The translations under genes were made by a program, and so were the position numbers. A DNA stretch of 24,233 bases, from contig CAJUJN010000062.1 of the NCBI GenBank assembly GCA_910586775.1, forward strand, positions 1-24,233, written 5' to 3'. The first letter of the stretch is position 1. Each line of letters starts with the position of its first letter. The stretch comes from an uncultured Acetatifactor sp. (GTDB taxonomy: Bacteria > Bacillota > Clostridia > Lachnospirales > Lachnospiraceae). Below are positions 16,326 to 23,861 of the stretch, piece by piece. Below the pieces are notes generated by a model that saw nothing but the letters and a program-made list of their open reading frames with translations, was not told where the DNA came from and made no database searches.

Positions 16326-17189
16326 CTATGCCTCCCGAAACCAATCCGCTTCCTTGAAGCTGGCATATCTGTTATCGCCGATGACAATGTGGTCAAGCAA
16401 CGGTATTCCCATCTGTTCTCCGGACTCTCTGACATGGTGCGTAAGCTCCTTATCCGCTCTGCTGGGATTGGGGTCCCCGCTGGGATGATTGTGTACCAGA
16501 ATGATGTTCACTGCCCGTTTCTCCAATGCAGCCAGAAATATCTCACGCGGGGAAATCAGCGACATATTGACGCTTCCTTCCGATATTCTCCGTTCGCAGA
16601 TCATCTGTCCCTTGGCATCCAGACAGACCAGGATCACGCATTCTGTCTCACGATGTCTGAGTTTCTCCATAAAATAGGCAGCCACCTGTCCCGAGCTTGT
16701 GAAATTAATGCCCTCTGCGGCTCTCGCCGCGCTCATCCGCATGGAAAGCTCCGTCAGGCATTTCAGCTTCACTGCCTTGACCTCGCCAATCCCCCTGATG
16801 CTCTGAAGCTCGTCCAATGTGACCTCATAGAGCCCCAGCAGTCCCTCCTTCGGGTATCTCGCAAGGCTTAATACCTGTTCCGCCAGCTGAAGAGCACTTT
16901 TTTCCCTTGTCCCTGTGCGAATGATGATTGCCAGCAGCTCCGCTTCAGTGAGGTTCTCTGCCCCGAAGCGCAGGAACCTTTCATAGGGCAGCTCCTGCGA
17001 CTTCCCATGCTCTGAGTTTTCCTTCTTTCCTTTTCTTCCGGAATCTTCGCTTTCCACGGAATGTCTTTCTTCTGTTAAATCAACTTTTTCTACGGAATGC
17101 CCTTCTGTTACCAAACGGCTCCTCATCATTGGCAATTTTTCCACAGCAAGCTTTTTTCCTCTGGAAAGCTTTTCTTCCATAATATTCAT
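16326..17189 (-). CDS. radC: RadC-family JAB/MPN domain protein
   Basis: Predicted JAMM-type protein of uncertain function; the old DNA-repair name is historical. A helix-hairpin-helix region (SIRGIGEVKAVKLKCL) precedes the JAMM domain with the metal motif HNHPSGDPNPSRAD (residues 233–246). The protein is 287 residues, compared with about 225 in the family. The surplus is a charged N-terminal extension of about 60 residues that includes two HSVE repeats. A GAAGGAG ribosome binding site lies close before the chosen ATG, supporting the extended start. It sits between the DUF4321 gene and mreB, the position radC has in many Firmicutes next to mreBCD. Confidence 0.93.
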   Translation of the reverse strand: MNIMEEKLSRGKKLAVEKLPMMRSRLVTEGHSVEKVDLTEERHSVESEDSGRKGKKENSEHGKSQELPYERFLRFGAENLTEAELLAIIIRTGTREKSALQLAEQVLSLARYPKEGLLGLYEVTLDELQSIRGIGEVKAVKLKCLTELSMRMSAARAAEGINFTSSGQVAAYFMEKLRHRETECVILVCLDAKGQMICERRISEGSVNMSLISPREIFLAALEKRAVNIILVHNHPSGDPNPSRADKELTHHVRESGEQMGIPLLDHIVIGDNRYASFKEADWFREA

Positions 17190-17259
17190 GCGTCTCCTTC
17201 TACCTTCTCCGACGCATCAAATCAATCGCAGATATTCAGACAATTCTCTGAACCTCCTG

Positions 17260-17499
17260 CTACTTGATAAACCGGTACACCACCAACGCTATCACCACGC
17301 CTATGACACTGGCTATGGTAATCTGGATTGTCAACCCAAAGGTCAGTATAATGAACCCGAGATTCAGCACTACAGGCTCCGCCAACCCAAAGGATTGTCC
17401 ATAGTTTAAAAAGGTGCCCTCAAAATAAGTACCGATAAACCTGCCGATGACAAATCCTACCAGCACCAGTATCAGCAGTACCCAGTTTACTTTCTTCAA
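17260..17499 (-). CDS. Small membrane protein, DUF4321 family
   Basis: A 79-residue protein with two to three hydrophobic helices (about residues 5–22, 43–57 and 60–76) and a GRFIGTYFEGTFLNYG connecting stretch typical of DUF4321. Function is unknown. The order DUF4321–radC–mreB recurs in Clostridia by my recollection of the family, suggesting a role near the elongation machinery, but nothing in the sequence proves this. It is the first gene after the promoter at 17672–17700 and so may head the whole shape operon. Confidence 0.8.
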   Translation of the reverse strand: MKKVNWVLLILVLVGFVIGRFIGTYFEGTFLNYGQSFGLAEPVVLNLGFIILTFGLTIQITIASVIGVVIALVVYRFIK

Positions 17500-17671
17500 A
17501 TTGTTTCCTCTTCCTTCTTTTGTCCGGCAGGAAATGTTCTTTTTGCTTATTCAGGTTGCCGGAATATGCGCTTTTTATGACATATCCTGTCGCGATGTCC
17601 TTTCCAAGGCCTCTGCCCGTTATAAGGAAATGTCTACGACAATTCCTCAGCCTTTTCACATTCGCTTTTAT

Positions 17672-17700
17672 ATAGTACCACAAAATTCCAGTGCTGTACA
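17672..17700 (-). promoter_or_regulatory. Extended −10 promoter for the DUF4321–radC–mre operon
   Basis: Minus strand: TGTACA (17695–17700), a 17-nt spacer ending in TGG, then TACTAT (17672–17677). The TG one base before the −10 makes an extended −10. It lies in the 242-bp gap after ynbB and would give a leader of about 165 nt. Nothing else distinct is seen in that gap, and no clear terminator for ynbB. Confidence 0.5.
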
Positions 17701-17741
17701 TAAAAATCATAGATTTTATTTTGAGTTTTTTCTACAGGAAG

Positions 17742-19046
17742 TTACAGTTTCAACCTGTTTTTCCCCACCAGTCCCTTATTTACCAGGGATTGGAGGGATT
17801 TTAAAATGCCGAATTTTGCATGCTGCCAGGTGAGCCCGCCCTGAAAATATACCGCGTAGGGAGGCTTTATGGGCGCGTCTGCGGACAGTTCGATGGAGGA
17901 GCCCGACACGAATGCCCCGGCGGCCATGATCACCTGGGAATCATATCCCGGCATGTCCCAGGGTTCCGGTGTCACATGGCTGTCCACAGGGGCTGCAGCC
18001 TGAATTCCCTGGCAGAAGGCAATGACCGCTTCAGGGGAGCCGAACGTAACCGCCTGGATGATATCATGCCTGCTCTCCTTTCCGTCCGGAATCACCGCGT
18101 ACCCCAGCCGTTCATACAGATTTGCCGCAAAAACCGCACCTTTCAGCGCGGATGCCGTCACCGTGGGGGCCAGAAACAATCCCTGGTAGAAATCTTTTAA
18201 AACCCCCAGTGATGCACCTACTTCTCTGCCCAGTCCGGGAGAGGTCAGCCGGTATGCCGCATTTTCCACACACTTCCTGCTTCCGGCGATATATCCGCCG
18301 ATGGGAGCAAGGCCGCCGCCGGGATTCTTAATCAGGGAGCCAACCACCATATCGGCGCCCACATCACTGGGTTCCGTCATTTCTACAAACTCGCCGTAAC
18401 AATTGTCCACCATACAAATAATATCCGGCCTGATTCCTTTTACAAAGGCAATCAGCTCCCCAATCTGCCTTACGGAAAAGGTGGGGCGGGTCTGATAGCC
18501 CTTTGAGCGCTGGATGGTGACCAGGCGGGTGCGCTCTCCTATGGCCTTCCCGATATTTTCATAATCAAAGCTGCCGTCGGCAAGCAGGTCTACCTGTCTG
18601 TAAGTCACACCGTATTCTGCAAGGGAGCCGGTGGAGGGGCGGATGCCGATGACTTCCTCCAGCGTATCATAGGGCTTGCCTACGGGAGACAGCAGTTCGT
18701 CTCCCGGTCGCAGATTGCTCATCAATGCCAGTGCCAGCGCATGGGTTCCGCAGGTAATCTGGGGACGTACCAGCGCATCTTCCGTATGAAATATTTTCGC
18801 GTAAACCGCCTCCAGAGTCTCTCTGCCCAGATCATTATAGCCATACCCGGTGGTGCCGAGCAGACAGGCCTCGCTGACCTGGCATTCCTGCATGGAATGC
18901 ACTACTTTCAGTTGATTGCATTCCGCAGTTTCGTCTATCTCACGAAAACGCGGCTCCAACTCCTTCCAGACTGCATTTCCATATGCATAGACTTCTTTGC
19001 TGATGCCCATGTCGGCATACATTTTTTCCAACATACTTTCCGTCAT
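17742..19046 (-). CDS. ynbB: YnbB-type PLP enzyme (methionine gamma-lyase/aluminium-resistance family)
   Basis: A 434-residue fold-type I PLP protein. The cofactor lysine is probably Lys240 in GSLIKNPGGGLAP, and Asp214 in MVDNCYGEF should bind the PLP ring nitrogen. The family is annotated either as aluminium-resistance protein or as methionine gamma-lyase-like; the true substrate is not established by sequence. The gene follows miaA with a 4-bp ATGA overlap, implying coupling. In Bacillus ynbB is likewise close to miaA and hfq; here no hfq lies between them. A GGAAG ribosome binding site precedes the ATG. Confidence 0.88.
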   Translation of the reverse strand: MTESMLEKMYADMGISKEVYAYGNAVWKELEPRFREIDETAECNQLKVVHSMQECQVSEACLLGTTGYGYNDLGRETLEAVYAKIFHTEDALVRPQITCGTHALALALMSNLRPGDELLSPVGKPYDTLEEVIGIRPSTGSLAEYGVTYRQVDLLADGSFDYENIGKAIGERTRLVTIQRSKGYQTRPTFSVRQIGELIAFVKGIRPDIICMVDNCYGEFVEMTEPSDVGADMVVGSLIKNPGGGLAPIGGYIAGSRKCVENAAYRLTSPGLGREVGASLGVLKDFYQGLFLAPTVTASALKGAVFAANLYERLGYAVIPDGKESRHDIIQAVTFGSPEAVIAFCQGIQAAAPVDSHVTPEPWDMPGYDSQVIMAAGAFVSGSSIELSADAPIKPPYAVYFQGGLTWQHAKFGILKSLQSLVNKGLVGKNRLKL

Positions 19047-20869
19047 AATTCTTCCAGGGCGGTGTCTCCGCCTTTTATCTCCCTCTGCAGAAGGAAGCTT
19101 TCCATTTTCAGTTCTGAAAGCTCCTGTTCTGCCGTTTTCTGCGTTGTGTCAAACAAATGTCCCTGATTTTCAGCCATGTGCTCCAATTTGTTTTTCAGAA
19201 ACAGAGCCCTCTCTGTCATTTCCACATCTCCACGTCCCGCAATCCGCTGCCGGATAGTTTCTTCCTCTGCTGTCAGAACCACATAGTACAGCCTCGCATG
19301 ATATGTTTCCGCCAGTTGCCGCATCAGCGGAAGTTCGTCTTCAACCACATAGTCCACGGCCACATCCAGTCCCCGTGCCAGTGCTCTACCCGCAGTATCC
19401 AGAATACATTCCCAGTTGAATTTCAGGATTTCTTCCCATTCCAAAATATCCGCAGGCTGACCGTCTTCAAAAAAGACATCTTTACAGTCTGCTTCCACAA
19501 AGCCCGCATGAAAGTCGTCTCCGTGAATCACATAAATCTGTTTCCGCTTCCCTTCATTTACAAGCTTTTTTGCCCAGGCATTCGTCAGAGTAGTCTTTCC
19601 GCAGCCACAGGGACCGGAGAACAGATAGATAGAAGGAGCTAAAACCGGCCGTTCCTTCCCGGGCATTATTCCGATTTCCCTCAGTTTTTCAACCATAAAT
19701 TCCAGTATTCTGTCCTCATCATAGTCAAATTCGTTTTTGTTTACCCAGATGACTTCCTTTTCCCGGCGGAACCAGGTCAGCTGCCGCTTGGCGAAATGCC
19801 TGGTATCGCGTTTAATCAGCTCCACGGCCTCTTCCAGAGTGGTTTCTCCCTCCAGATAAGCCAGGATTTCCTTGTAGCCAAGGCCCTGCATGGATATCAT
19901 GCCCCGATGACAGCCCATTTGGCGAAGCTTTTCCACCTCCGCCACAAGTCCATGGCAGAGCATCTCGTCCACACGCTGCTCTATTTTCTCATAAATGTGT
20001 TCCCGCAGGTCATTCAGGATGAAATAACAGGACTGATACGCGGAAGGCTTCTCTCTCTCTCTCCTATTATGACTCGATATGGGCTCTCCCGTCAAATAAA
20101 AATATTCTAAAGCCCGTATGGTTCGCTTTACATTGTTGGCATGAATCAGTTCCGCAGACAGAGGGTCTGCCTGCTTCAGCTGCCCATGGAGATATGCGCT
20201 GCCTTTTTCTTCTGCAATTTGCTCCAGGATAGCCCGGATATCAAGGTTATCATGAGCATGAACATCACGGTTATCCGTACTGTTCGGGATATCTGACTCT
20301 TGTTTCTGCCCGGCATCTCTCATCCGGAGATTCTCCTCTGCGGAACGCTTTTTCTCTGCAGAGAATGCCTGTTCCATGGATGTATCACGTTTCATGGACA
20401 GAAATTCCTCAACGAGAGGAATTCCGGCGGCGGAAGCGGCTTCTTCTGCAGATGACTTTACGTCCGGATTGCCCGAAAAGTCAATGTCCCGCAGTAATGC
20501 CTGAACATAAAAACCGGTGCCGCCTGTAATGATGGGAATGTGTCCCCTCTCATAGATGCCCGAAAGGCATTGTTCACACATCTCCTTAAATACTGCCACG
20601 CTGAACTCTTCCCAGGGTTCCAGGACATCGATCATATGGTGGGGAATCCCCTGCATTTCCGCCTGTGTAATCTTGGCGGAGCCGATATCCATGTGCCTGT
20701 AGACCTGCATGGAGTCTGCGGATATGATTTCACCGTTAACGGCTTTTGCCAGGGCGATGGACAGTTTTGTCTTTCCCACGGCTGTGGGGCCTGACAGTAC
20801 AATCATCGGGCGTTTTGTTTCTGTCGTTTCTTCGTTTGCTGTTTTCTGTTCTGCTGACAATTTTACCAC
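19043..20869 (-). CDS. miaA: tRNA dimethylallyltransferase MiaA fused to a second P-loop kinase domain
   Basis: A 608-residue two-domain protein. Residues 22–400 form MiaA, which adds the dimethylallyl group to A37 of UNN-decoding tRNAs. Its P-loop is GPTAVGKT (27–34), with DSMQVYRHMDIGSAK (52–66), GGTGFYVQALL (116–126), HANNVKRTIRALE (243–255), GLGYKE (329–334) and KRQLTWFRR (361–369). Between residues 134 and 210 an acidic, low-complexity insertion replaces a short loop. Residues 412–608 form a separate kinase-like unit: Walker A GPCGCGKTT (419–427), GDDFHAG (450–456), a strand LDVAVDYVVED (501–511) and an Arg-rich lid QRIAGRGD (541–548). This resembles AAA_33/zeta-like small-molecule or RNA kinases. 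The frame is continuous with no sign of a frameshift. The start is GTG with GAAGGGA close upstream; the first 20 residues are not part of MiaA. Confidence 0.92.
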   Translation of the reverse strand: MVKLSAEQKTANEETTETKRPMIVLSGPTAVGKTKLSIALAKAVNGEIISADSMQVYRHMDIGSAKITQAEMQGIPHHMIDVLEPWEEFSVAVFKEMCEQCLSGIYERGHIPIITGGTGFYVQALLRDIDFSGNPDVKSSAEEAASAAGIPLVEEFLSMKRDTSMEQAFSAEKKRSAEENLRMRDAGQKQESDIPNSTDNRDVHAHDNLDIRAILEQIAEEKGSAYLHGQLKQADPLSAELIHANNVKRTIRALEYFYLTGEPISSHNRREREKPSAYQSCYFILNDLREHIYEKIEQRVDEMLCHGLVAEVEKLRQMGCHRGMISMQGLGYKEILAYLEGETTLEEAVELIKRDTRHFAKRQLTWFRREKEVIWVNKNEFDYDEDRILEFMVEKLREIGIMPGKERPVLAPSIYLFSGPCGCGKTTLTNAWAKKLVNEGKRKQIYVIHGDDFHAGFVEADCKDVFFEDGQPADILEWEEILKFNWECILDTAGRALARGLDVAVDYVVEDELPLMRQLAETYHARLYYVVLTAEEETIRQRIAGRGDVEMTERALFLKNKLEHMAENQGHLFDTTQKTAEQELSELKMESFLLQREIKGGDTALEEL

Positions 20870-20968
20870 AGTCCCTTCTATTCCTTACCAGTTCTTTCTA
20901 TATTTTGTTGAAAACATGAGCCTGAAGATTTCCTGCACATTGCACTTTGCAGAATAGGAGACACACAG

Positions 20969-23344
20969 TCATCCCACAATCCGCTTGAACTTCCGTTCCA
21001 TCTCCGTCTTTGTCATGGTGATGATTGTAGGCCTGCCGTGAGGACAGTTATACGGATTCTCCAGCGTGAGCAACTCGTCGATCAGCGCTTCCGCCTCCGC
21101 AATACTTAGTTTATTATTCCCTTTAACGGCAGCTTTACAGGACATGGAGGCAATTTTTTCCTCAATGACACGCAGGCTTCCGAAATTCGCTCCGTTCAAA
21201 AGGCTGTCCAGCACCTCCAGGAACATTTCCTGCTCATTGCAGCCATATAAATCCACCGGTACACTCCGAAGGGCATATTCACTTCCGCCAAAGGCTTCGA
21301 TTTCGAATCCCAGCGCCGCAAAGGTATCCATATGCTCCTTCAGCACAGCCTCTTCCTGGCCGGAAAGGGTGACAATGACAGGCGGCATCAGCCCCTGGGA
21401 GAGAACATTTTTCTCATGGTACTGTTTGATCAGCCTCTCATAATTGACCTTTTCATGGGCAGCATGCTGGTCGATCATCAGGAGTTTGTCCTCAAATTCG
21501 ATCAGCCAGTAGGTTTCAAAAACCTGACCTATGATGCGGAAACGGCTGCGATTGTCCATAGTAAGGATTTTTTCTTCAAACAGGTTCAGTTGTTTCGCTT
21601 CTTCATCTATGTATGGTTCAGTATCGGTATCCGGTGACGGTTTCGCTGTTCCTGCCGATTCCATCCTGTCATGTCGGTCTGTGTGTAATTGGCCCAACTG
21701 CGCATCGGAAATCATTGACTGCTGCATCCTGTCAGAATCCGGTGTCAGATCACCTCCCGGCTCTGAACATATATTCGCTTCCTGGATGATTGCCTGTTCC
21801 GGCTCTTCCGCTATTTCCGAAGTTTCTTCAAAAAATGTCTCTTCCCCGGCTTCTTCTGTATCTTCCGCCTGTTCTGGCAGCGGAATGACCGATTCCGTTT
21901 TTCCCGGGTTCTGCTTTTCCGTTATGATTATATTCTCTTCAAATTTATTCCCCGGGGATTCCTTCTCTTCGAATCTATTCCCTCCGGATTCCCTCTCTTC
22001 GAATCTATTCCCTCCGGATTCCCTCTCTTCGACTTTATTCCCTTGAGCTTCCTTCTCATCGACTTTATTCCCTTTGGATTTACTCTCTTCTGATTTCGGA
22101 ATTCCCGGTACGGCTTCCGTCTCTGACGTATTCGATAAATTGTCGCCTTTCACACGGTTCCACACCGGATTATGGGCGAAATCCTGCTGCCTCGGACGCG
22201 CGGCAGAATATTTTGCCTCTTCCATCACCCGGTATGCATTGCTGCGTTTCTGTTCAAAAGGCTCCGGCGTGGACTGTTTTGCCCGTTCTTTTCGTTCCGC
22301 AATCCGCTTTTCCCGCAGTTCTTTCTCCGAGGAAAGGGAGGCTTCCGGTATCATTTCCCGCTGCCGCAGAGCCTGACGCACAACTTCCGTCAAAAATCCG
22401 CTAAACCCCATGGCATCGCTGAACCGGACATCCATCTTCGTGGGATGTACGTTCACATCCACCTTGCCCGGGTCCATGGTAATGTGCAGCACACAGAGCG
22501 GAAACTTATGCTGCATCAGGTATTCCTTATAGCCTTCTTCCACTGCCCTGGCTATCACATTGCTGCGGATAAACCTTCCGTTGATAAAATATATCTCAAA
22601 ATTCCGATTGGAACGTACCTGGACAGGCTTGCCCAGATACCCCTCCACACGGATGCCCTCCCGCTGCACACTGACCGGAACCAGGGCATTGGCCACATCT
22701 CTTCCGTAAATACGGTAAATCACTTCCCTCAGGTCTCCGTTGCCGGAAGTATGAAATTTCATCTGACTGCCCAACACCAGCTTGAAGGAAATATCCGGTC
22801 TGGACAGAGCCAGATGCTCCATCAAATCCGCAATATAACCGCCTTCTGTGGCGGGCTGCTTTAAAAACTTCCGCCGGACAGGGGTATTGAAGAAAAGGTT
22901 GCGCATCAGAAATGTAGTCCCGTCAGGCGCTCCTACCTCCCCGAAATTGACTTCCCTTGCCCCCTCCAAAAGGATACGGCTGCCCGTAATGCTGTCCGGC
23001 GTCTTGGTGATAACCTCCACTTTTGAGACTGCAGCAATGCTGGAAAGCGCTTCTCCGCGGAAACCAAGGCTGGAAACCCTCATCAGGTCGTCCGCATCTT
23101 CAATCTTGCTGGTGGCATGCCGCAGAAAGGCCGTGCGCAGCTGGTCTCCCCGCATGCCGGAGCCGTTGTCGGTCACACGGATGAATTCAATTCCGCCGTC
23201 CTTTGCCTCCACGGTGACGGCAGTGGCGCCGGCATCGATGGCGTTTTCCACCAGTTCCTTTACCACGCTTCCCGGGCGCTCCACGACTTCGCCGGCAGCT
23301 ATCTTATCTATTGTTTCCGAATTCAGAATATGTATATCAGCCAT
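20969..23344 (-). CDS. mutL: DNA mismatch repair endonuclease MutL
   Basis: Mismatch-repair ATPase and nicking endonuclease. The N-terminal GHKL ATPase has ELVENAIDAG, DNGSGM and GFRGEAL. The C-terminal domain has the metal-binding endonuclease motif DQHAAHEKVNYE (Asp625) and the zinc-site CPHGRPT near the end, so it belongs to the nicking MutL type. It is 791 residues from the ATG at 23344; the frame is open to 23404, but homology begins at MADIHILNSETIDKIAAGE. The linker between domains (about 340–610) is long and acidic and contains a 30-bp tandem repeat. mutS, the usual upstream partner, is not next to it in this window. It is followed by miaA after 99 bp. Confidence 0.96.
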   Translation of the reverse strand: MADIHILNSETIDKIAAGEVVERPGSVVKELVENAIDAGATAVTVEAKDGGIEFIRVTDNGSGMRGDQLRTAFLRHATSKIEDADDLMRVSSLGFRGEALSSIAAVSKVEVITKTPDSITGSRILLEGAREVNFGEVGAPDGTTFLMRNLFFNTPVRRKFLKQPATEGGYIADLMEHLALSRPDISFKLVLGSQMKFHTSGNGDLREVIYRIYGRDVANALVPVSVQREGIRVEGYLGKPVQVRSNRNFEIYFINGRFIRSNVIARAVEEGYKEYLMQHKFPLCVLHITMDPGKVDVNVHPTKMDVRFSDAMGFSGFLTEVVRQALRQREMIPEASLSSEKELREKRIAERKERAKQSTPEPFEQKRSNAYRVMEEAKYSAARPRQQDFAHNPVWNRVKGDNLSNTSETEAVPGIPKSEESKSKGNKVDEKEAQGNKVEERESGGNRFEERESGGNRFEEKESPGNKFEENIIITEKQNPGKTESVIPLPEQAEDTEEAGEETFFEETSEIAEEPEQAIIQEANICSEPGGDLTPDSDRMQQSMISDAQLGQLHTDRHDRMESAGTAKPSPDTDTEPYIDEEAKQLNLFEEKILTMDNRSRFRIIGQVFETYWLIEFEDKLLMIDQHAAHEKVNYERLIKQYHEKNVLSQGLMPPVIVTLSGQEEAVLKEHMDTFAALGFEIEAFGGSEYALRSVPVDLYGCNEQEMFLEVLDSLLNGANFGSLRVIEEKIASMSCKAAVKGNNKLSIAEAEALIDELLTLENPYNCPHGRPTIITMTKTEMERKFKRIVG
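21931..22100. repeat. 30-bp tandem repeat in the mutL linker
   Basis: Five full 30-bp units at 21931–21960, 21961–21990, 21991–22020, 22021–22050 and 22051–22080, plus a partial sixth to 22100. Units 2 and 3 differ at one base. Each unit encodes ten residues of the pattern G-N-(K/R)-(V/F)-(D/E)-E-(K/R)-E-x-x. Because units are multiples of three, gain or loss would keep the frame. Confidence 0.9.
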
Positions 23345-23527
23345 GTTCTTTTCTCTCTTCCGAATTATTTCTGATGCAGGGTAAGCCTCCGGCACCCAAA
23401 TCATCTAAAACACTTTGCTCCAAATAGCCGGATATTCCCTGCGAACAGATAGCCTTCCCTGGCTTCTCCTTTCTGAGCGCTGCCGGCATCGGGGTTCCGA
23501 CCTGTGAAAGAACAAATGCAAAAGCGC
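23345..23527 (-). other. Leader region of mutL with no clear gene
   Basis: This stretch lies between the terminator-like hairpin and the mutL ATG. A frame is open across it (possible ATG at 23489, stop at 23337 inside mutL, 50 codons), but it has no good ribosome binding site and no recognisable family. GGAAGAGAG about 8 nt before the mutL ATG is a modest ribosome binding site. No other signal is seen. Confidence 0.35.
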
Positions 23528-23567
23528 AAAAAAGAGCGCCGCCACACCATATCTGGCGGACACGCCC
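23528..23567 (-). terminator. Strong intrinsic terminator-like hairpin upstream of mutL
   Basis: Minus strand: CCGCCA (23554–23559) pairs with TGGCGG (23539–23544), extended by GGGCG pairing with CGCTC (one G·U), then six T residues (23528–23533). It lies immediately after the promoter-like element at 23570–23598. It could end upstream transcription or act as an attenuator for mutL. Confidence 0.65.
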
Positions 23568-23569
23568 TT

Positions 23570-23598
23570 ATTTTACCACATAATATGGTTATTGTAAA
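23570..23598 (-). promoter_or_regulatory. Promoter-like element before mutL
   Basis: Minus strand: TTTACA (23593–23598), 17-nt spacer ending TGG, TAAAAT (23570–23575), an extended −10 form. The sequence from TTTTAC to GTAAAA is itself an inverted repeat overlapping both hexamers, a possible operator. The predicted start falls within the base of the terminator-like hairpin. Confidence 0.5.
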
Positions 23599-23675
23599 AT
23601 TTCTTTTGGTAAATAATTACAGCCAATAATTGTAGCAACCGTATAATTGGCAACCCGGCACAAAGATGCCCCGAG

Positions 23676-23711
23676 AAAAAGGCGGAAACGGTATTCTTGT
23701 ATGCTCCGCCT
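23676..23711 (-). terminator. Intrinsic terminator-like hairpin
   Basis: Minus strand: a 7-bp perfect stem AGGCGGA/TCCGCCT (23705–23711 with 23680–23686), an 18-nt loop, and a T-rich tail overlapping the stem end (five T from 23680 to 23676). It lies directly downstream of the structured stretch at 23720–23809 and could end an RNA made from it. Confidence 0.5.
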
Positions 23712-23719
23712 CCGGTGAC

Positions 23720-23809
23720 TGCCGCTTTCACGGCATGTGGGAGTTGAACCCACGGCACACCCTAATCCTGGTAGAAGTAACCGTTCCCTTCGCATCGGGA
23801 CATCTTACC
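23720..23809 (-). other. Structured stretch with a tRNA T-arm-like hairpin
   Basis: Three consecutive hairpins on the minus strand. The first is 23770–23809 with an inner GTCCC/GGGAAC stem. The second, 23737–23753, has a GTGGG/CCCAC stem and the loop TTCAACT, an exact match to the T-loop consensus. The third, 23720–23735, has TGCCG/CGGCA with a 6-nt loop. I could not fold a complete tRNA: no matching 5' acceptor strand, D-arm or anticodon arm was found, and no CCA follows. It may be a tRNA remnant or a non-coding RNA using a T-loop. Confidence 0.3.
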
Positions 23810-23861
23810 TTATTTATCGGCTGAATAAACGAATTTATTAATACGCAGTCTCTGTCATGCC

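Noticed and set aside
17420..17710. 96-codon minus-strand frame across the DUF4321 start and its promoter gap
   Set aside because: It overlaps DUF4321 in another frame, spans the likely promoter and has a Lys/Arg-rich random-looking composition.
19043..20869. Frameshift or assembly junction creating the MiaA fusion
   Set aside because: The frame is continuous, the linker between domains is ordinary coding sequence, the stop overlaps ynbB in a normal ATGA, and no separate start with a ribosome binding site is seen before the second domain.
21931..22100. CRISPR-like array
   Set aside because: The 30-bp units are contiguous with no spacers and lie in frame inside mutL; they encode a repeated decapeptide.
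23337..23489. 50-codon minus-strand frame overlapping the mutL start
   Set aside because: It has no good ribosome binding site and no recognised family, and the frame is open upstream through the terminator hairpin. It may be chance; a leader peptide cannot be excluded.
23720..23809. A complete tRNA gene on the minus strand
   Set aside because: Only the T-arm matches. No pairing 5' acceptor strand, D-arm or anticodon arm could be found and no CCA follows, so I list it only as a structured stretch.
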